Under the pieces are notes generated by a model. It saw nothing but the letters and a program-made list of their open reading frames with translations, searched no databases and was not told the origin of the DNA. From Planctomycetota bacterium (GTDB lineage Bacteria > Planctomycetota > Planctomycetia > Isosphaerales > Isosphaeraceae), in the NCBI GenBank assembly GCA_021791715.1, contig JAJYWB010000031.1, forward strand, positions 1 through 64,000: DNA of 64,000 bases, read 5' to 3'. This document shows positions 36,597-47,900 of this stretch, piece after piece. Each line of letters starts with the position of its first letter. Within the stretch, counting starts at the first letter, position 1. The position numbers and the translations under genes are program-made.

Positions 36597-37789
36597 CACG
36601 GATTTCCCCGGCGGAATTGATCCTCGGTCCAAAGGTCGCCGAGCGCGGCGCCTTCACGAACGAATTCGAGAATCCCTTGGATTTTATCGGCGCGTTCGAT
36701 CGTCGCGTATCCCGTGTCGGGATCGCGATCCATGATCCAAAGTTCTTCGGGGCGGAGCGAATTCACGAGCCTGGGCGAGTACGTTGAAACGAACACCTGG
36801 GATTTCACCGAATGCGAGCGAAATTCTTCGACGAGGATGTCCAAAAGCCGCGGATGAAGTCCGTTTTCGGGTTCCTCGACGCATAGTAGAGGCGGCGGAT
36901 CGGGATCCATTAAAAGTGCAAAATAAGCCAGTATTTTGATCGTTCCGTCCGAAACGAATTTGGCCAGGAAGGGATCGTTGAAAGGAGCGTCTTTAAACCG
37001 CAGCAAGAGGCGACCGTCCTCGGTTCGTTTGGAATGGACGCTTTCGAGTCCTGGAATTTTTTGGGTCGCTCGTTGGAGAATCGCTTCGAAGATTGTGGTT
37101 TTGTCCTCGGCCAAATATTGAATCACGTTGGGGAGATTCTCGCCGCCGCGCGAAAGGCGCCGCTTGGCGCCGGCCTCGGGAATTCGCCGCGCCTCTTCGG
37201 GGTCGAAATACGATAAAAACCAGCCTTCGATAAACCGACGGAGACTCGCGATTCGCGGGTTCTCGGCGAATTGCCCCAAAGCCTTGACCGCGAGAATGTC
37301 CGAGCCGTCAAGATCGACGTCGATTGTCTCGTCATAGTTTTCCGGATCTTTTCCCGTAATCACTTGACCGACGCCGTTTTTCATATCAAGAAATCGAAAC
37401 GGCTGGCCGGATAGCTTTTTTTGTTTCCACATTAAAATCTCTTGTGTGATTTCCGGCTTTTCTTTGACGGAATCAATCGATAAAATATAAGTTATAAGAG
37501 GAGAAAGTGCTCGTTTATTGAACAAGAAATCGCTTTCTCGGTATTGCATTTCGAATTCAATCGGCCCCGAGGCGCCGCGCGATCGCAATTCGCGAAACCG
37601 TCCGCGCGGCTCGAGAGCCTTGCGGACGTTCGTTTGGAGCGAATCGGAAAGAAAGCCGAAAACGTCGAAAAGCGTCGACTTGCCGCACCCGTTGGGACCG
37701 AGCACCACGTTTAACGGCTGCAAATCGTCGAGCTCCAGATCCTTCAAAACGCGATAATTCTTAACTCGCAACTTCTTGATATAAGGCAT
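36596..37789 (-). CDS. AAA/ABC-type ATPase (AAA_21, RecF/OLD-like)
   Basis: This is a 397-residue ATPase. KLRVKNYRVLKDLELDDL opens an SMC/RecF-like N-lobe, with Walker A GPNGCGKST at 31-39, a signature-like LSRGGENLPN near 215, and Walker B LLCVEEPENGLHP at about 301-313. After Walker B the switch residue, normally His in T-H-S-P, is Tyr337 (STYSP). It precedes and touches the DUF4276 gene, the arrangement of ATPase-nuclease pairs such as OLD or RloA/RloB-type systems. It probably senses a trigger or licenses the partner. Upstream, 24 bp separate it from the xylA stop on the same strand, so read-through from xylA is possible. Confidence 0.85.
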   Translation of the reverse strand: MPYIKKLRVKNYRVLKDLELDDLQPLNVVLGPNGCGKSTLFDVFGFLSDSLQTNVRKALEPRGRFRELRSRGASGPIEFEMQYRESDFLFNKRALSPLITYILSIDSVKEKPEITQEILMWKQKKLSGQPFRFLDMKNGVGQVITGKDPENYDETIDVDLDGSDILAVKALGQFAENPRIASLRRFIEGWFLSYFDPEEARRIPEAGAKRRLSRGGENLPNVIQYLAEDKTTIFEAILQRATQKIPGLESVHSKRTEDGRLLLRFKDAPFNDPFLAKFVSDGTIKILAYFALLMDPDPPPLLCVEEPENGLHPRLLDILVEEFRSHSVKSQVFVSTYSPRLVNSLRPEELWIMDRDPDTGYATIERADKIQGILEFVREGAALGDLWTEDQFRRGNP

Positions 37790-37813
37790 GCGGCGACGTC
37801 TCGGCTTTCCGAA

Positions 37814-39127
37814 TTAGATGAATTCATTGATCAAGTTTTCAAGCATCTCTTGCCTGCCGCTGGGATTGGCCGCGGCCTCGCCTTTGGGAGCGATGTAAGC
37901 TTCCAGATCGGCGAGAGTCGCCTTGCCCGATTCGACCTTGCGCGCCAGATCGCCGTTCCAGCTCGAATAACGCTCGGCGACGAAAGCCGCGAGCCTGCCG
38001 TCCTCGCGAATCGCATGCGCGATCTTGAGCCCGCGCGCGAACGCGTCCATCCCGCCGATGTGCGCGTGGAAAAGGTCGATCGGCTCAAAGCTTTCGCGGC
38101 GAACCTTGGCGTCGAAATTGATCCCCCCCGTCGAAAATCCACCCATTTTAAGAATCACCAGCATGCACTGCGCGGTCAAGTAAATATTGGTGGGGAATTG
38201 ATCGGTATCCCAACCCAACATCGGATCGCCGGTGTTGGCGTCGATCGATCCGAGAGCGTCGGCCGCGACCGCGACTTCGAGCTCGTGCATCATCTCGTGA
38301 CCCGCGAGGGTCGCGTGATTCGCCTCGATGTTGAGCTTGAAATGCGAAGTGAGATCGTAAGACCTGAGGAAATTGAGGCACGCCGCGGCGTCCGAATCAT
38401 ACTGATGTTTGGTGGGCTCTTTGGGTTTGGGCTCGATGTAAAACGTCCCCTGAAAGCCGATTTGCTTTTTGTAATCGACCGCCATGTGGAGGAATCGGCC
38501 CAGATGGTCGATCTCGCGTTTGATATCGGTGTTGTAGAGCGTGGAATAGCCCTCGCGTCCGCCCCAAAAGGTGTAGCCGGCGCCTCCGAGTTCATGAGTG
38601 ACCTCGAGCGCCTTTTTCACCTGAGCTCCGGCGAAGGCGAAGGCGTCGAAATTGGGGCTCGTCGCGGCGCCGTGCATGTAACGCGGGTTCGAGAAGAGAT
38701 TCGCCGTTCCCCACAGCAGCTTGATCCCGGTACGCGCCTGCTCTTCTTTCAGCACTTTGGCGATGGCGTCGAGATTGGCGTGGCTTTCTTTGAGCGTTTT
38801 GCCCTCGGGGGCGACGTCGCGGTCGTGGAACGCGTAAAAGGGGACTCCAAGCTTCTCCATAAACTCGAAAGCGCCGCGGACGCGGTTGATCGCCCCCGCG
38901 ACACCTGTCGTACCGTCGTCCCAAGGTCGTTTCGCGGTGCCGACTCCGAACGGATCCGAGAGAGGATTGGTGAACGTATGCCAATACGCCACGGAGAACC
39001 GAAGGTGATCGCGCATCGTTTTGCCGGCGACGACCTCGTCGGCGTTGTAATGTTTGAATTCGAGAGGATTCTTCGATTTCGGTCCGCCGAACTCGATTTT
39101 CGACACGCCCGGAAAATACTCGGCCAT
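37814..39127 (-). CDS. xylA: xylose isomerase
   Basis: This class II xylose (glucose) isomerase interconverts D-xylose and D-xylulose. Its 437 residues are full length. Catalytic and metal-site segments are visible: [13 protein letters not shown] with the catalytic His, [47 protein letters not shown] and [20 protein letters not shown]. No xylulokinase or xylose transporter is adjacent; downstream on the same strand is the AAA/DUF4276 pair, which looks unrelated. Confidence 0.97.
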   Translation of the reverse strand: MAEYFPGVSKIEFGGPKSKNPLEFKHYNADEVVAGKTMRDHLRFSVAYWHTFTNPLSDPFGVGTAKRPWDDGTTGVAGAINRVRGAFEFMEKLGVPFYAFHDRDVAPEGKTLKESHANLDAIAKVLKEEQARTGIKLLWGTANLFSNPRYMHGAATSPNFDAFAFAGAQVKKALEVTHELGGAGYTFWGGREGYSTLYNTDIKREIDHLGRFLHMAVDYKKQIGFQGTFYIEPKPKEPTKHQYDSDAAACLNFLRSYDLTSHFKLNIEANHATLAGHEMMHELEVAVAADALGSIDANTGDPMLGWDTDQFPTNIYLTAQCMLVILKMGGFSTGGINFDAKVRRESFEPIDLFHAHIGGMDAFARGLKIAHAIREDGRLAAFVAERYSSWNGDLARKVESGKATLADLEAYIAPKGEAAANPSGRQEMLENLINEFI

Positions 39128-39465
39128 CGCCCCGCCTCGCTTGTAATTTCAATCGACCTCGATCGTTCATTGGAGACGACATCTTAAACGAACCGCGAGC
39201 GCGCTCAAGCCCCTCGAATTCGAGATGTACGTGCAATCGAGGAGGCTTGGAAGCCGCGATCGGGCGATCCCGAAAAATAGTGATCGTGGGCTGGAAGATC
39301 CGGCGAGCGAGGAGGAGGAGTCGCGTTGGAATTTTGTTGAACCGCGCGGGCTCCGTCGATATATTGATTTTATAACGATCGTCCTGATGATTGAGAGGCT
39401 CGATCGTTCCCCCCTAAGTTTTCGGTTCAAACCGGCCTTGTTCCTCGATTATTGAGGTTTCGCCG
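39128..39465. other. divergent intergenic region between xylA and the DUF1553 gene
   Basis: This should hold promoters for both directions. I see no recognisable operator. GAGG before the ATG at 39466 is the ribosome binding site of the plus-strand gene. Confidence 0.4.
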
Positions 39466-41799
39466 ATGAGCCCGACCGCTCGCGCCGGCGTTGGAATCTT
39501 AACCCGCATCGCTTGCGGCGCGTTCGTTTGCGCTTCAATCGCGGCGATCTCTCGGCGTGCCGACTCCGCCGAATCGGTTCCCGCGGTGAAAGAGCCCATT
39601 TGGACGAGCGAGCAGCGGTCGCATTGGTCGTTCATTCCTCCCGTTCGGCCCGAGGTTCCTCGCGTTCAAGATCGAGCGTGGGTGCGGAATCCGATCGACG
39701 CGTTCATATTGAGCGATCTGGAATCGGTTGATTTAACTCCGGCGGCTGAAGCCGATCGGCGCACGCTGATTCGCCGCGTGACGTTCGATTTAACGGGCTT
39801 ACCGCCGACTCCCGCCGAGGTCGATGCGTTTCTCGCCGACTGCCGCGTCGACGCTTACGAACGGCTCGTCGACCGTCTGCTCGCGAGCCCGCGCTACGGC
39901 GAACGCTGGGCGCGGTTTTGGCTCGATCTGGCTCGTTACGCCGAAAGCGACGGGTTCAAGAGCGATCTCCCCAGGCCGAACGCCTGGCGCTATCGCGACT
40001 GGGTGATCGAGGCTTTTAATCAAGATATGCCTTATGATCGCTTCGTTCAGCTCCAATTGGCGGGCGACGAGATCGCTCCCGGCGATCCCAAGGCGTTCAT
40101 CGCCACGGGGTTCAATCGCAATTGGCCGTATGAAGATAACAATAAGTTCCCCGGATTGAACCGGCAGCTCATCCTCGACGACATGACCGACACGACCGGG
40201 GCGGTGTTTCTCGGTTTGACGATCGCGTGTGCGCGGTGTCATGATCATAAGTTTGACGCGATCAGCCAGAAGGATTATTACCGCTTCGAGGCGATGTTCG
40301 CGGGCGCCGAGGCGAAGGACGATTATTCGATCGCGTCTCCCGAGGAGAAGGCGATGCACGCGTCGGTTTCGGCCGAGACCGAGGCGCGGCTTTCACTCGT
40401 TCGGAGGGCGGTCGATTCAATCGAACGAACATACAAGCTTAAGTTATTGAAAGACAAGCTCGCCAAGCTTCCCGCCGACGTGCGTAAGGCGCTCGAGACC
40501 GATCCCGAGGAACGATCGGCTTTTCAAGAAGATTTGCTCGCCAAGAACGCGAACATGATGACGATCGAGCCGAAGGCGATCGCCGCGGCGATGACCGATT
40601 CGGATCGCAAGTTATGGACCGAGCGTCGTAGAGAGATGGAATCGGTTCGGAAGGAAGCCCCGGCGCAATTGCCGACGGCGATCGGCATGACCGAACCCGG
40701 AGGCGAACCCGCCGCGGTTCATCTGCTGTTCAAAGGGAATTTGCTCAATCCGGGCGAGGCGGTCGCTCCCGGTTTCCTCTCGGTTCTGTGTTCGGGAAGT
40801 CCAGACCTGAACACCTGCGAATGCGATAAGAATAAGCAAGAGAAATCGGCGTCGGCGGAATCCGAGCGGAAGAGTTCGGGTCGAAGGCGGGCGCTCGCCG
40901 AGTGGCTTACGCGCGACGACAATCCGCTGACGGCGCGGGTGATCGTCAATCGGCTTTGGCAGAATCATTTCGGCAGGGGGATCGTGGCGACCGCGAGCGA
41001 TTTTGGAACGCAGGGCGCCGAGCCGACGAATCCCGAGCTGCTCGATTGGCTCGCGACCGAACTTGTCGCGCGCGGGTATCGGCTCAAGGCGATGCACCGG
41101 CTGATGGTAACAAGCTCGACATATCGGCAATCGTCGCTCGGTTCTCCGAAAACGATCAAAGAAGATCCCGACAACACGCTTTTCGGACGGATGAACCGGC
41201 GGAGGATCGAGGCCGAGGCGGTGCGCGACGCGATCCTGGCGGTTTCGGGCGAGATTGATTTGAGGATCGGCGGGCCGAGCGTTTATCCCGAACTGCCCGC
41301 GGGAATCAATCCCCGAGGGGGCTGGAAGGCGTCGCCGAGCGAGGCCGATCGGAATCGCAGAAGTATATATGTGTTTGTTAAACGCAATCTCAAATTGCCG
41401 CTTTTTGATGCGTTTGATTCGCCCGACACGAACGTGACTTGTCCCGAGCGGTTGACGAGCGTGAACGCGCCCCAGGCGCTGACGCTGCTCAATTCGGATT
41501 GGACGTTCGAGCGAGCGCGAGCGCTGGCGAATCGCGTTTTGAACGAGCGGGGAGCGTCGATTACGGATCAAGATTTTATCGAAACGGTTTACGAGTATAC
41601 GTTTAGCCGAAAGCCGAATTCGGTCGAACTCGAACGAGCGATCGCGTTTTTGAAGCGTGATCGCGAGCTTTATGAACGTGAATCGAAGAAGTCGGTCGAC
41701 GATCGCGTTCCGGCGGCGGTCGATCGATCGCGGGCCGCGGCTTTGGCCGATTTGTGCCACGCGATGATCAACTTGAATGAATTCGTTTTCGTCGATTGA
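39466..41799 (+). CDS. DUF1549/DUF1553 secreted protein
   Basis: This is a planctomycete-type protein of 777 residues. An N-terminal hydrophobic segment (ILTRIACGAFVCASIAAIS) looks like a signal peptide. DUF1549 follows (RVTFDLTGLPPTPAEVDAFL near 105, RYGERWARFWLDLARYAESD near 142, CARCHDHKFDAI near 255), then DUF1553 toward the C-terminus (LAEWLTRDDNPLTARVIVNR near 476; YPELPAGINPRGGWK). The CxxCH in DUF1549 could bind haem, but a separate N-terminal cytochrome domain, present in many relatives, is missing. It is followed by a DUF1501 gene, the standard pairing. The exact function is unknown; polysaccharide- or sulfatase-linked roles have been proposed for such pairs. Confidence 0.92.
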   Translation: MSPTARAGVGILTRIACGAFVCASIAAISRRADSAESVPAVKEPIWTSEQRSHWSFIPPVRPEVPRVQDRAWVRNPIDAFILSDLESVDLTPAAEADRRTLIRRVTFDLTGLPPTPAEVDAFLADCRVDAYERLVDRLLASPRYGERWARFWLDLARYAESDGFKSDLPRPNAWRYRDWVIEAFNQDMPYDRFVQLQLAGDEIAPGDPKAFIATGFNRNWPYEDNNKFPGLNRQLILDDMTDTTGAVFLGLTIACARCHDHKFDAISQKDYYRFEAMFAGAEAKDDYSIASPEEKAMHASVSAETEARLSLVRRAVDSIERTYKLKLLKDKLAKLPADVRKALETDPEERSAFQEDLLAKNANMMTIEPKAIAAAMTDSDRKLWTERRREMESVRKEAPAQLPTAIGMTEPGGEPAAVHLLFKGNLLNPGEAVAPGFLSVLCSGSPDLNTCECDKNKQEKSASAESERKSSGRRRALAEWLTRDDNPLTARVIVNRLWQNHFGRGIVATASDFGTQGAEPTNPELLDWLATELVARGYRLKAMHRLMVTSSTYRQSSLGSPKTIKEDPDNTLFGRMNRRRIEAEAVRDAILAVSGEIDLRIGGPSVYPELPAGINPRGGWKASPSEADRNRRSIYVFVKRNLKLPLFDAFDSPDTNVTCPERLTSVNAPQALTLLNSDWTFERARALANRVLNERGASITDQDFIETVYEYTFSRKPNSVELERAIAFLKRDRELYERESKKSVDDRVPAAVDRSRAAALADLCHAMINLNEFVFVD

Positions 41800-41896
41800 C
41801 GATTCGCGGTCGACCGCGCCGAATCGCGTTGATACATGCTGGTGTTGATTCGTTGTTTTGATCAGGGCGGGTCGGCGGCTTCGAGGGGGATCGGGC

Positions 41897-43342
41897 ATGA
41901 AGATACCGCACGTCGATTGGGTTTCGAGCCGGCGCGAGTTTTTGGAGCGATGCGGGCTCGGATTCGGCGGGCTCGCGTTCGCGGCTCTTCTGGCCGAAGA
42001 CGGCGTGATTCCCGCGGCCCGGGGCGAAGTTCCCGCGATCGACCCGCTTCGTCCGCTCGCGCCCCGTCCCTCGCACTTCGCTCCCAAAGCGAAAAGCTGT
42101 ATATTCTTGTTTATGGAAGGCGGGCCGAGCCATATCGATCTTTTCGACCCCAAGCCCGAGCTCACAAGGAACGCCGGCAAGCCGCTGCCGCCGAGTTTCG
42201 GCAAGGTGTTCACGCCGATGGGGGTGGGAGGAAACACGCTCCTCGCCAGCAAACGAACGTTCAAACAATACGGCGAAAGCGGAACATGGGTTTCCGATTG
42301 GTATCCAAACATCGCCGAGATCGTTGATGAAATCGCGGTCGTCCGGTCGTGCACCGCGGACGGGCTCAATCATGTGGGCAGCGTGTGCCAGATGAACACG
42401 GGGAGCATTTTGGCGGGTCGGCCGAGCCTTGGATCGTGGGTCACATACGGCCTGGGGACCGAGAATCAAAATCTTCCCGCGTTCGTGGTGATGAACGACG
42501 CCGCCGAGCCCGTTGGAGGGCCGAGGAATTGGGGAAACGGCTGGCTTCCGGCGACGTTTCAGGGAACTCCGTTCCGTCGCGACGGCGCGCCGATTTTGCA
42601 CCTCGAGCCGCCCCGGGGAGTGACCGACGCGCGGCAGCGCGCCAAGCTCGATCTCGTCACCGATCTCGATCGATCGCACGCGCAAGCGCGGCGCGACGAT
42701 ACCAGGCTCGCGGCGCGGATCGCGGCTTACGAATTGGCGTATCGGATGCAGGCCGAGGCGCCCGAGGCGGTCGATCTCGCGGGCGAATCGGCCGAAACGA
42801 AGCGGCTTTACGGCCTCGACGACCCGCGCTGTAAAGACTTCGCGGCGATGTGTCTGCGGGCACGCAGGCTCGTCGAACGGGGCGTTCGGTTCGTTCAGTT
42901 ATACTGCGGGTCGGGAAGCCAATGGGACGCGCACCGCGATATCGAGGGGAATCACTCCAAGCTGTGCGCGCGGAGCGATCGCCCCGTCGCCGGCTTGATC
43001 AAAGACCTCAAACGCCGCGGCCTGCTCGATTCGACGCTCGTCGTTTGGGGAGGCGAATTCGGCCGCACGCCGATGAGCGAAAAGAGCGACGGTCGCGATC
43101 ACAACCCGTACGGATTCACCGTTTGGTTCGCGGGGGGCGGCGTTAAAGGTGGGCTGACGTTCGGCTCGACCGACGAATTCGGCCTGCGCGCCGTCGAAAA
43201 TAAAGTGCATGTTCACGATTTGCACGCGACGATGCTCCACACGATGGGGCTCGATCATCTCAAATTGACGTTCCCGCGCGACGGTCGCGACGAACGCGTG
43301 ACGATCAACGGCGGCCGCGTAATCCACGATATCCTCGCGTAA
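41897..43342 (+). CDS. DUF1501 family Tat-exported protein
   Basis: This alkaline-phosphatase/sulfatase-superfamily protein of DUF1501 has 481 residues. A twin-arginine signal is clear (SRREFLERCGLGFGGLAFAA, from residue 12). Core segments: FLFMEGGPSHIDLFDPKPEL near 74, CTADGLNHVGSVCQMNTGS near 154, GSQWDAHRDIEGNH near 340 and VVWGGEFGRTPMSEKSDGRD near 385. Start: ATG at 41897 with GAGGGGGATC upstream. It is the downstream partner of the DUF1553 gene (97-bp gap). Confidence 0.93.
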   Translation: MKIPHVDWVSSRREFLERCGLGFGGLAFAALLAEDGVIPAARGEVPAIDPLRPLAPRPSHFAPKAKSCIFLFMEGGPSHIDLFDPKPELTRNAGKPLPPSFGKVFTPMGVGGNTLLASKRTFKQYGESGTWVSDWYPNIAEIVDEIAVVRSCTADGLNHVGSVCQMNTGSILAGRPSLGSWVTYGLGTENQNLPAFVVMNDAAEPVGGPRNWGNGWLPATFQGTPFRRDGAPILHLEPPRGVTDARQRAKLDLVTDLDRSHAQARRDDTRLAARIAAYELAYRMQAEAPEAVDLAGESAETKRLYGLDDPRCKDFAAMCLRARRLVERGVRFVQLYCGSGSQWDAHRDIEGNHSKLCARSDRPVAGLIKDLKRRGLLDSTLVVWGGEFGRTPMSEKSDGRDHNPYGFTVWFAGGGVKGGLTFGSTDEFGLRAVENKVHVHDLHATMLHTMGLDHLKLTFPRDGRDERVTINGGRVIHDILA

Positions 43343-43410
43343 CCCGCGGCGCGAAACGCCGATCGTCGTCTTTGATCATCGCGCAAGAACAATTCGATAA
43401 ACTTGATTGA

Positions 43411-44022
43411 TCAGCGGTTGATCGATTTGGCGCCGTCGGCCTTGGCGGCGAGCGAGGGAGCGGTGAGATAGCACGTCAGCCGTTTCACCGGGACGGGCTC
43501 GTCGTCCGCGGCCGGGGTGAGCCTGACGCTTCGGTGCGCCGTTTTGGCGGGCTGATCTTTTTCACGGATCGTGATGTCGAACGAGCAGTTGCGGTCGGCG
43601 CTCGAGGTTTCGACGACGAGCGGAGGAAGAGTGATCGATTCTTTATGTATTTTAGTACGGTAGGTGATCGGCTGGAATCGGCACGCGGGATGTCCTGGTT
43701 TGATTTCGATTTGGCAGCCGTTATCGCTCATCCCGCTGACTCGCAATTCGAGCCGAACGTGATTGACGATCTTGGACGGTTTGGCCGCGGGTTTATTGGC
43801 TTTGGACGAATTCTCGTCGGGATTGGCCGAGTCGTCGGCTTTGGGTTTGGCTTTGGCGTCGGGATCGGCGGATTTGGGAGCGACGTCCGCGGGCTCGGTT
43901 GCGGGTTTTTCGATCGGCGGGGGTTCGTCGTCGGTCGCCGCGGCGATTCCGATCCAGGTCGCCCCGGTGAACGCCGAGACGATCGTCGCCGCGATCGCGA
44001 GCTTCCAAAATCGGCTTGGCAT
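43411..44022 (-). CDS. hypothetical secreted protein
   Basis: No family is recognised. An N-terminal membrane or signal segment (FWKLAIAATIVSAFTGATWI) is followed by an acidic Pro/Ala/Lys/Asp-rich linker (about residues 35-85) and a C-terminal domain of about 110 residues with four cysteines that could be a small beta-sandwich. Start: ATG at 44022 with AAGGAG upstream; the frame runs on to 44073 without support. It converges with the DUF1501 gene. Confidence 0.7.
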   Translation of the reverse strand: MPSRFWKLAIAATIVSAFTGATWIGIAAATDDEPPPIEKPATEPADVAPKSADPDAKAKPKADDSANPDENSSKANKPAAKPSKIVNHVRLELRVSGMSDNGCQIEIKPGHPACRFQPITYRTKIHKESITLPPLVVETSSADRNCSFDITIREKDQPAKTAHRSVRLTPAADDEPVPVKRLTCYLTAPSLAAKADGAKSINR

Positions 44023-44913
44023 GGCTTCCCACTCCTTGGGATTGGATCGAGACCCGAGCCTTGGGTCCCTCAAATCGAATCGATTCGATCGAATCGCAAA
44101 CTCGACGAGCGACGAACGCTCGCCCTCGAGTTTTGAAACCTGGAAACATCAAACGACGACGCTTCAAAAACGTCGGCGGGCGAAAGCTAACCCGAACCCG
44201 CCGAATCGACAAGGGCAAACGTCGAGCCGAAAAACCTCCAAACCGAAAAGGCGAAGAATCCGCCGGAATGCGAAGTTCTTCCGACCAAATGAACATGAGA
44301 TATTGTAATATCAATATTGCAGAGTCCGTTTAAGAATTGTTTTGAAACGGATCTCTCATTCATGACCGGTGGATTTTCCTGATTGTTTGAACGAATCGGT
44401 GTCGCTTCGATCGGGTCGATCTCGAATGAGCAAGTAGCGGCCGATTCGAGGCGATCGAGGAATCCAACGTGATCGCGGTCGCGATTCGGGGTCGGTCGAG
44501 CGGCGGGAGGCGAGTTGATCGCGCGTTTTGGTAGGAATCGAACGAGCGAAATCGAACGTGCGATCGTCCGCCGATTCTGAACTGTCGAGTTCCGGCAACA
44601 GGGGGTGGATTTTTTTGGGTCCACCTCGTTACGATGCGTAGAGCACACGCGGTACAGGGATGTCGTCATGAAGGTTGGCGGGGCGAACGGCGTCGCCCGG
44701 CACGTGCTCGCAAGTCCTTCCTTTCAAGACGGCGTCTATTCACCGCGGATCGGTTCCAAACCGATCGACGACCGTGATTTTCACCCGTTCACCTGGAGGG
44801 TGTTCCAGCGTCATGTTAGGTCGATTCGTCGCGGTTTCGCCTGGATGGCGAGCGTCGGCGATCGCCGCACGGCTTAACGTGGCTTCGGCCCCGAGCGCAA
44901 GGAGAATAGCCCG
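44023..44913. other. 890-bp region without a supported gene
   Basis: Several open frames of 60-180 codons overlap on both strands, none with a ribosome binding site plus recognisable family. A small inverted repeat GGTGGA/TCCACC lies at 44604-44625 around a T-rich loop. The region is the common upstream zone of two divergent genes and probably holds promoters or an unrecognised RNA. Confidence 0.4.
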
Positions 44914-47900
44914 ATGACCGTCCGATGGAAGCCCTTGCTGATCCTTTCCGGTCTGTTCGTGATGATCGGCGTTTTGGGGTTGATGGCGATGGCGTTCGCG
45001 CTCGCCCCGAGCAAAACCGAAGATATGCTCGCGAAGGCGCGCAACGATCGCGATTCCAAAAAATATGAAGAAGCCAAGATTCATTTCCTGCGCGCTTTGC
45101 AGCGGGAACGGACGAGCGGCAAGATTCACAACGAACTCGCGGCGATGTACGCCGATTGGGCGAAGACCGCCGACCCCGACCGGCGCGACGAGCTTGTCAC
45201 ATTGAGCCTGGCCTCGTACGCCGAGGCGGCGAAGCACGATAAAACGCTCGTCGAACCGCGCAAGGTGCTCCTGGGCGAGGCGCTGCGGCAAGGGCAGGAT
45301 CTTGAGGCCGATCGCTGGGCCAAAGAGTTGATCGCGATCGAACCCGAAAATCCCGACGCGAATTTCGTTTTGGCCACAAAAGCGCTTGAGGAAAAATCTC
45401 CCAACGAAAGCAGGATCGAAAAGCATCTGGCGATCCTCGAGGCCGACGTTTCTCGTCCCGTCCGCTCGGCGCTCGTGCGGGCGCTTTTGGCTCAGGCTCG
45501 CGGCGAACGCGATCGGCTCGACGCGATTCTTAAAGAAGCGCGCGGGATCAAGCTTTCAGACACTTCGGATCTCACCGATCAGATGGCGTTGCTCAAGCTT
45601 CATGTGCTCGACGCCGAGGTTCCCGCCGACCTTCAAGCCGATCGCGTTCGCGCCGTCGCGACGACCGCGGCTTCAATCGTCGAGCGGAATCGGCTTTCGC
45701 CCGTGCTGATCAGCCAATTCAGCGGCGTGCTGCAATCGCTACGTAAACGCGTGATCGAAGCGGGGGCGAAGTCCAAACGCCCCGAGGAGGTCGCCAAGCT
45801 CGGCGAGGAACTCGATTCGGTGATCGATCGCCTGTTCAATCAAACGACGAAAGATAACAAATCCAATGATCCTCGATTGAGCGAACGTTACGCCGATTAT
45901 TTGTTGGCTCGGGGCGAGTATCAACGCTGTTTTCAGGTCGTCGAGGGGGCTCTCAAGGCTTCGACGGTGAACGCTCCGGGATTTCAATCGGCGGTGTTGG
46001 GTTTGCACGGAACCGCGGTTCGCGCCGTGCTGAGCGACGCTTCCGACCCCGATCGATTCCAGAAAGCCGAGCCTCATATTCAGGCGTTGCTCGCGAGCAA
46101 GGTCGCGTATTCGGTCGCGATCGGCCACCTGTTCCAGGGGGCGATCGACCTCGAACGGATGGGGGTCGTCGAGGCCTCGGGTGTGAAAGACGGCAAGGGC
46201 GATCCGTCGCGTCACCGCGCAAGCGCGCTTTCACATCTTAGCTTCGCCGCCGAGAATCTGAAAGAGCTCGCGACGGCGCAGGCGCTTTACGGCATCGCTC
46301 TTGTTCTTGCGGGCGAGCCGAGCATGGGTCGGCAATATTTGATGCGGGCTTCGAAGCTCGGCGATCTTGAGCCGAGGTATCAAATTTGGCCGGCGTGGTC
46401 GCTGTTGCAGGCGGGTTATCCCGAGGAGGCCGAGCCGATCGCGCGGCGGTTGCTCGACGGATACGTGAAATCGGGCGCCGGCGGGGGCCAGATGGAGGCG
46501 GCTTTGCACTTGCTTTTGGCCGAGATTCATCAGGCTCGGCGGGTCGACGCCGAACTCGTGAAGGCTCGAGCCGAATACGATAAGGCGATCGAACTGGGAC
46601 AAAAACGTACGCCCTCGATCGTGATCCGCCTCGCCGAACTCGACGCTCTTCAAAAACGCCCCGAAGACGCGCTCAAGCGCCTCGCCGAACTCAAGAAGAC
46701 CGCGGGCGATTCTCCCCCGCTTGAACTGATGAAGGCGCGTATTCTTCATGATGTGAACAAGAACGATCAGGCCCTGTCGGCGCTCGACGAGGCGATCAAA
46801 GCATATCCCGATCATTTTGAGTTGGTCGCTTTCCGCGCGATGCTTCTTTCTCAGGCGGGAGAGGCCGAGAAGGCCGAGCGCGAGGTCGCCGCTTACGTGA
46901 CGCGACATCCCTCGGACATGGGAGCGATTCAATTGCGCGTGCAATTGCTCGCCGATCCGCTCAAAAAGCCCGCCGAGGCGCGAGAGATCTTGCGAGCGAT
47001 CGTCGACAAGGTCGATTCGTCGGCGCCCCTCATTCAACTCGCTCTGTTGGATCTTCAATCACGCGATTATAAATCGATGGAGATGACGATCGCCAAGCTC
47101 CGCAAACGGTTCAAGGATCTGGCGGCGACCGATCTGCTTGAAGGGCAACTGGCGCTTTCAAGAGGTAATTTACGAGCCTCGGCGCGTGGATTTGAAGAGG
47201 CTCTCAAGAAAGATCCCGGCAACAAGATCGCGCGATTTTGGCTCGCTCAGTTGAAGAGCCGAACGGGTTCCTCGGCCGAGGCGGCGAAATCGCTCGAAGA
47301 GATTTTACGGTCAAGAACCTCGAAAGAATTGGAATCGGGCATTCCGCTTTCGGCCGCGGCCGAATCGGCGCTCGCGGCGATTCAGCTTGAAACGGGTGAT
47401 CACGCGTCGGCGGTGCGTCGGATCAAATCGCTCATTAATGATCAAGATTTAGGAGAACGCGCCCGGCCGTTGCGTTGGCAGTTGGTCGCGGCGTATGTCG
47501 CGCGGAAGAACTGGCGGCTCGCCAAGCCCGAATTGGAGAAGTTGGTCGGCGATCCCAAGGCGCCGATCGCCGCCGACGAGCGCGTTCGCGCCGCGGCGTT
47601 TTATCAGATGAACGACGAACTCGACGCGGCGCAGGCTCAGCTCGATCTGGCTCGCAAACAAGACCCGACCCTTCCCGCGCTCGTCACAACCCAGGCTCGC
47701 CTGTTCGTCAAACGCGAGAAGTTCGATCAGGCGGTCGACGGGCTCGAAAAGGCGATCGCCGCGGTGAAAGAAGCCCCCCCCGAGTATTATCTCCTGCTCG
47801 CCGCGGTCCAAAATTTGCGCGATAAATCCGAGAAGGGAGCGGCCCTGGCGCTCGCGACGCTCGATCGCGGACTGAAGGCGATTCCCGATTCGATTCCGAT

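Noticed and set aside
37850-39187. 445-codon plus-strand frame opposite xylA
   Set aside because: xylA is unmistakable on the minus strand; the opposite frame has no family features.
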